Assembly: GCF_003172895.1 (NCBI RefSeq)
Contig: NZ_QGKL01000029.1
Span: forward strand, 1 to 64,000
Length of the DNA: 64,000 nucleotides
Direction: 5' to 3'
Source: Leucothrix arctica
GTDB taxonomy: Bacteria > Pseudomonadota > Gammaproteobacteria > Thiotrichales > Thiotrichaceae
Below, piece by piece: positions 60,640 through 64,000 of the stretch. Under the pieces are notes generated by a model, which was not told the origin of the DNA, did no database searches, and saw only the letters and a program-made list of their open reading frames with translations. How positions within the stretch are numbered: position 1 is the stretch's first letter; every line of letters starts with the position of its first letter. The translations under genes were made by a program, and so were the position numbers.

Positions 60640-61068
60640 ATTGTCCTCTTTAAGGTTTGGTAGAGAATTCTCGGGGGGATTTTTTTATAACGAAATAACG
60701 AGAGTTCTCTATACCTATAAGCGCAAGAGGCTCAAAAAAAGGCTCACTTAAATTTAAAATAAAAAAGAATTCGACTTAACCTTATAAATATGACTACAAA
60801 ACAACCATATTGTAAGACGCAGGAAGTTACTTTGCTGACTACTCACGTTACCAGAGTCAGTCTCTATAAATAATGCCACTAATATAACTGCACCACTTTT
60901 CTACACAACGAATCAGAAAAGCGACAATAAACTATAAAAAACAACCAAAGCAGTGAAACCCACTATCAATAAATCAAATAAAAGGTTGAATGGCAAAAAT
61001 AACACTATTCAAACAATAAACCCTTCACTACAATTATGAGACCCTTTTACAATCGGCAGTGGCTTATC
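60640..61068. promoter_or_regulatory. Intergenic region with paired GAGAATTCTC-type palindromes
   Basis: A perfect 10-bp palindrome GAGAATTCTC (60663-60672) and a near copy GAGAGTTCTC (60700-60709) are 37 bp apart and form a larger inverted repeat (60661-60672 with 60700-60711). They lie about 25-70 bp upstream of the small basic secreted protein gene, where a repressor or activator could act. The rest, up to the DUF1445 gene, is AT-rich with no supported gene. Confidence 0.4.
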
Positions 61069-61854
61069 ATGACAACTGAACTAACACCCGCAGCACTTCG
61101 CCAACGCATTAGAAGTGGCGAGCACACAACGAACACCTCTGGTCTTTGTAACGGCTTTGTTCAATGTAATATGGTGATATTGCCAAAAGACTGGGCAACA
61201 GACTTTCTCAAGTTTTGCCAAGCAAACCCTAAGCCCTGCCCATTACTAGGTATGTCTGAAGCTGGCAGTTGGGAAATCCCAGAGCTTGCTGCAAACCTAG
61301 ATGTCCGCAGTGACTTACCGAGTTATAAAATTTTTGAAGATGGTCAAGTGGTCAATGAAGTCACTGATATCGCTGACTATTGGCGTGATGACTTGGTGAC
61401 ATTCATGCTGGGCTGCTCCTTCTCGTTTGAAGAAGCACTCATTGCAGATGGTCTTGAAGTACGAAACATCGCAGAAGACGTCAATGTACCAATGTACCGT
61501 ACTAACATTCCTTGCCGCACAGCAGGTCGCTTTAGCGGCACAACGGTGGTCAGTATGCGTCCGTTTCAAGCTGCTGACGCGATTCGCTCAGTACAAATTT
61601 GCACACGATTCCCATCCGTACATGGCGCCCCTATTCACTTAGGCGACCCTGAGCTTATCGGTATCGAAGATATTAACAAGCCTGACTTTGGTGATGCGGT
61701 TAGCATCCATGAAGGCGAGTTACCCGTATTTTGGGCATGTGGTGTTACACCACAGGTGGCGCTTGAACACGCAAAACCACCGTTCTGTATCACTCATAGT
61801 CCAGGCTGTATGTTGGTTACCGACATTCGAAACAGTAAATTAGCCATAATGTAA
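61069..61854 (+). CDS. DUF1445 putative hydro-lyase
   Basis: This cytosolic protein of about 261 residues matches the DUF1445 family, which is related to D-glutamate cyclase: [30 protein letters not shown] at the start, [32 protein letters not shown], and the C-terminal [30 protein letters not shown]. Its place directly before pxpABC suggests a role in 5-oxoproline or glutamate-cyclisation metabolism. I place the start at 61069 (MTTELT); an ATG at 61036 is possible and neither has a clear ribosome site. Confidence 0.88.
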   Translation: MTTELTPAALRQRIRSGEHTTNTSGLCNGFVQCNMVILPKDWATDFLKFCQANPKPCPLLGMSEAGSWEIPELAANLDVRSDLPSYKIFEDGQVVNEVTDIADYWRDDLVTFMLGCSFSFEEALIADGLEVRNIAEDVNVPMYRTNIPCRTAGRFSGTTVVSMRPFQAADAIRSVQICTRFPSVHGAPIHLGDPELIGIEDINKPDFGDAVSIHEGELPVFWACGVTPQVALEHAKPPFCITHSPGCMLVTDIRNSKLAIM

Positions 61855-61890
61855 GCTGAAAAGCTCCTCTCGTTCTAACAGGATATGCAC

Positions 61891-62625
61891 ATGTCACTCA
61901 CTCTAAACTGCGATTTAGGCGAAAGCTTTGGCTCATGGAAAATGGGCATGGACGAAGCGGTAATGCCACACATTCACCAAGCCAATATTGCCTGCGGCTT
62001 TCATGCTGGCGATGCGATCATCATGCAAAGTACGCTTAAACTTGCTAAAGAGCATGGCGTCACTGTGGGTGCTCACCCGGCTTATCCTGACTTACAAGGC
62101 TTTGGCCGACGCTCAATGAAGTGTAGTCGTACCGAGATCATTGCTTATATTCAGTACCAAGTCAGCGCGATTGAAGGCATGGCAAAGAATGCAGGCATGA
62201 TTGTCGATTACGTCAAACCACATGGCGCGCTATATAACGACATGATGGCGCAAGATGAAGTGCGTGATGCGGTGATGGAAGCAGTCTCAAGCCACCACTC
62301 AAAGCCTGCGTTAGTACTACAAGCAACACCTGAACATGATCAGCACCTTGCTGAAGCAGAAAAGTACGGTTTAAAGCTATACTTTGAAGCCTTTGCTGAC
62401 CGTTGTTATGACGATGACGGCAAGCTGCTATCTCGTGCCAAAGCTGGCGCAGTACACACTAAAGAAAAAATGATCGCGCAAGTGAAGCAGTTGTGTGAAC
62501 AAGGGACAATTACTACCGTGAGCGGCAAGACGCTAACGCTACAAGTCGATACCTTATGTGTGCATGGCGATAATGATGCAGGTATCCAAGCTATATCAGA
62601 AATCAGAGCATTGGTTGACGCATGA
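61891..62625 (+). CDS. pxpA: 5-oxoprolinase subunit A (LamB/YcsF family)
   Basis: This subunit of the bacterial ATP-dependent 5-oxoprolinase PxpABC opens 5-oxo-L-proline to glutamate. It has about 244 residues with family motifs LTLNCDLGESFGSWKMGMDEAVMPHIHQANIACGFHAGD at the N-terminus, VGAHPAYPDLQGFGRR, DYVKPHGALYND and the C-terminal DTLCVHGDNDAG. I choose ATG 61891 because AGGA is seven bases upstream; the ATG at 61885 is too close to it. It overlaps pxpB by 4 bp. Confidence 0.94.
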   Translation: MSLTLNCDLGESFGSWKMGMDEAVMPHIHQANIACGFHAGDAIIMQSTLKLAKEHGVTVGAHPAYPDLQGFGRRSMKCSRTEIIAYIQYQVSAIEGMAKNAGMIVDYVKPHGALYNDMMAQDEVRDAVMEAVSSHHSKPALVLQATPEHDQHLAEAEKYGLKLYFEAFADRCYDDDGKLLSRAKAGAVHTKEKMIAQVKQLCEQGTITTVSGKTLTLQVDTLCVHGDNDAGIQAISEIRALVDA

Positions 62626-63320
62626 GAATCGAGACGGCAAGTGAAAATTCTTTAATCGTCTACCTTGGTGATAGCACCTCGCCAGAAACTTCTGAGCGCG
62701 TGCAACAGGCTTCTACAAAACTAGCGGCTGCACTTGGCGACAAGCTGATAGACCAAGTTGCCTCTTATGCTTCGTTACTGGTTATTTTTGATCCGTTACG
62801 TTGTGACCAGCTTGAAATACGCGCCATCATCAAGCAAACACTCAGCGAACTAGGCGACACTAAAAAAGCATCTGACACGCCGTCGACTATCATTGAGCTA
62901 CCTGTTTACTACAGCGAAGAGTCTGGCCCAGAGCTAAAGCTTATTAGTGAACATTCTGGTTTGAGTATTGAAGAGATAATAGCCATTCACCAAAGTATGA
63001 CCTACCGTGTTTACGCGATTGGTTTTGCCCCTGGTTTTGCCTTTTTAGGTGAAGTGGATGAGCGTATTGCGATGGCTCGTTTAACGACACCACGCTTGAA
63101 AGTACCGCGCGGTGCAGTTGGTATTGCTGACCGTCAAACCGCTGTCTACCCTGACGTTTCACCGGGCGGCTGGAACCTAATCGGTCTCTGCCCTACCCGC
63201 ATGTTTAACCCAGATGCTGACCCAACCATGCCTGTTAGCGTGGGTGACGAGGTTCGTTTTAAAGCAATCACTAAAGAGGCTTTTATTGAACTAGGTGGCG
63301 AACTAGGGGAATACAAATGA
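62622..63320 (+). CDS. pxpB: 5-oxoprolinase subunit B
   Basis: This is the second subunit of PxpABC (also called KipI-like). At 232 residues it has normal length. The conserved segment FAPGFAFLGEVDERIAMARLTTPRLKVPRGAVGIADRQTAVYPDVSPGGWNLIGLCP spans roughly residues 135-190. It overlaps both pxpA and pxpC by 4 bp (ATGA), so the three subunits are made together. Confidence 0.94.
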   Translation: MRIETASENSLIVYLGDSTSPETSERVQQASTKLAAALGDKLIDQVASYASLLVIFDPLRCDQLEIRAIIKQTLSELGDTKKASDTPSTIIELPVYYSEESGPELKLISEHSGLSIEEIIAIHQSMTYRVYAIGFAPGFAFLGEVDERIAMARLTTPRLKVPRGAVGIADRQTAVYPDVSPGGWNLIGLCPTRMFNPDADPTMPVSVGDEVRFKAITKEAFIELGGELGEYK

Positions 63321-64000
63321 GCGTAGCAACTAACAACACAAACACCAGCGGTTTCAAAGTATTGCAGCCGGGCATCCTATCGCTAATTCAAGATAGCGGT
63401 CGCTTCGGTCAACACTCGATTGGTTTAACCACAGGTGGCCCACTAGACAAGCTGTCATTTGATTGGGCAAACCGTTTATGCGGTAACACTGCCAATGCAG
63501 CTACGATAGAAACTAGCTTTGGTGGCATCAGCCTAGAAGCACAAGTTGACACGCAAATAGCCGTAACCGGTGGTGACGCACAGCTCATGATTAACAATAT
63601 CAATGTAGCTAGCTGGCGCACTCATGCCATCAAGTCTGGCGACAAGGTTGAGTTGAAGTTTAGCCAACACACGACTCGCCATTACATTGCCGTTGCTGGC
63701 GGCTTTCAAATCACGCCAATGTTTGGCAGTGCAGCAACCGTTGCGCGTGAAAAGCTCGGCGGCTTAAACGGTACGCCACTTAAGAGTGGTGACATTTTAC
63801 CGTGCAATGCCAGCCAGACCACTCAGCAGCACATGCTCGCCAAAGAGCACCAGCCAGACTATAGTGGTGATGTGGTACTTCGTGTAGTGCTAGGCTACCA
63901 AAAGGATGCCTTTAGCCCGTTACAGCAGCGTCGTTTCTTTAATAGTGACTTTACGCTAAGTGACCGTTGTGACCGTATGGGCTTTCGTTTAACCGGCCCT
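63317..64000 (+). CDS. pxpC: 5-oxoprolinase subunit C (biotin-dependent carboxyltransferase-like), 3' end outside window
   Basis: The visible 228 residues match the N-terminal two thirds of PxpC/KipA: VLQPGILSLIQDSGRFGQHSIGLTTGGPLDKLSFDWANRL, TQIAVTGGDAQLMIN, then VVLRVVLGYQKDAFSP. It starts at ATG 63317, overlapping the pxpB stop, and is open to the window end. Together with PxpA and PxpB it forms the 5-oxoprolinase complex. Confidence 0.92.
   Translation, partial: MSVATNNTNTSGFKVLQPGILSLIQDSGRFGQHSIGLTTGGPLDKLSFDWANRLCGNTANAATIETSFGGISLEAQVDTQIAVTGGDAQLMINNINVASWRTHAIKSGDKVELKFSQHTTRHYIAVAGGFQITPMFGSAATVAREKLGGLNGTPLKSGDILPCNASQTTQQHMLAKEHQPDYSGDVVLRVVLGYQKDAFSPLQQRRFFNSDFTLSDRCDRMGFRLTGP

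Noticed and set aside
1-64000. CRISPR arrays, tRNA or rRNA genes
   Set aside because: No regularly spaced repeats, cloverleaf-type sequences or rRNA motifs were noticed in the intergenic regions.

Overview
The window is a 64 kb chromosomal segment of a marine-type gammaproteobacterium. This rests on gene content (PpnN, TrxC, DUF2058, Tag, E. coli-type glucokinase, Bcr/CflA transporter, GlyGly-CTERM protease, LTxxQ/Spy-like proteins) and on moderate GC with AT-rich intergenic DNA. I cannot assign a genus. No tRNA, rRNA or CRISPR array was seen.

Layout. 1-3.4 kb is an accessory patch: a truncated IS30-family transposase running off the left edge, an unknown secreted protein and a hipBA toxin-antitoxin pair. 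3.7-7.0 kb holds a TlpA/DipZ-like thioredoxin, a small membrane protein and a three-gene bufferin-type operon (DUF2282 precursor, DUF692/MNIO enzyme, DUF2063 partner). 7.1-12.9 kb holds a prolyl oligopeptidase and a siroheme reductase paired with a CysJ-like diflavin reductase; its active-site Asn points to nitrite rather than sulfite. 13.0-23 kb is envelope and surface: an M12B-type metalloprotease, two tandem YD-repeat/calcium-loop lipoproteins and two paralogous Spy/CpxP-like proteins. 23-39 kb is mostly housekeeping (upp, PhnD-GGDEF protein, tag, esterase lipoprotein, thiB, ppnN, rhomboid, SLC13 permease, speD-like gene).

39.2-53.3 kb is a beta-glucan/glucose utilisation locus: two near-duplicate GH3 exo-glucosidases (one frameshifted), a GH16 remnant, a divergent LacI regulator with a striking double operator, glucokinase, a complete sugar ABC transporter and a divergent ROK regulator. 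The logic is extracellular or periplasmic hydrolysis, ABC uptake of glucose or small glucans, then phosphorylation by Glk.

53.3-60.6 kb holds TrxC, a TDT-family transporter, a DUF2202 protein and an operon of two DUF4178 proteins, a small membrane protein, DUF350 and a membrane-bound spermidine-synthase-like protein. 60.3-64 kb holds a small basic secreted protein and a 5-oxoproline operon (DUF1445, pxpA, pxpB, partial pxpC).

The most interesting signal is not a gene. It is an operator of TTTAC/CTTAC/TAACA half-sites repeated exactly every 11 bp, typical of OmpR/PhoB-family response regulators. It occurs in front of both Spy-like genes with identical spacing to a CATAAT -10 box. A third copy at 20222-20276 has the same geometry but is followed only by a terminator about 80 bp later, so it may be a small RNA or the relic of a third gene. 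A looser fourth copy, also followed by a hairpin, lies before the DUF4178 operon. This suggests an envelope-stress regulon linking these loci.
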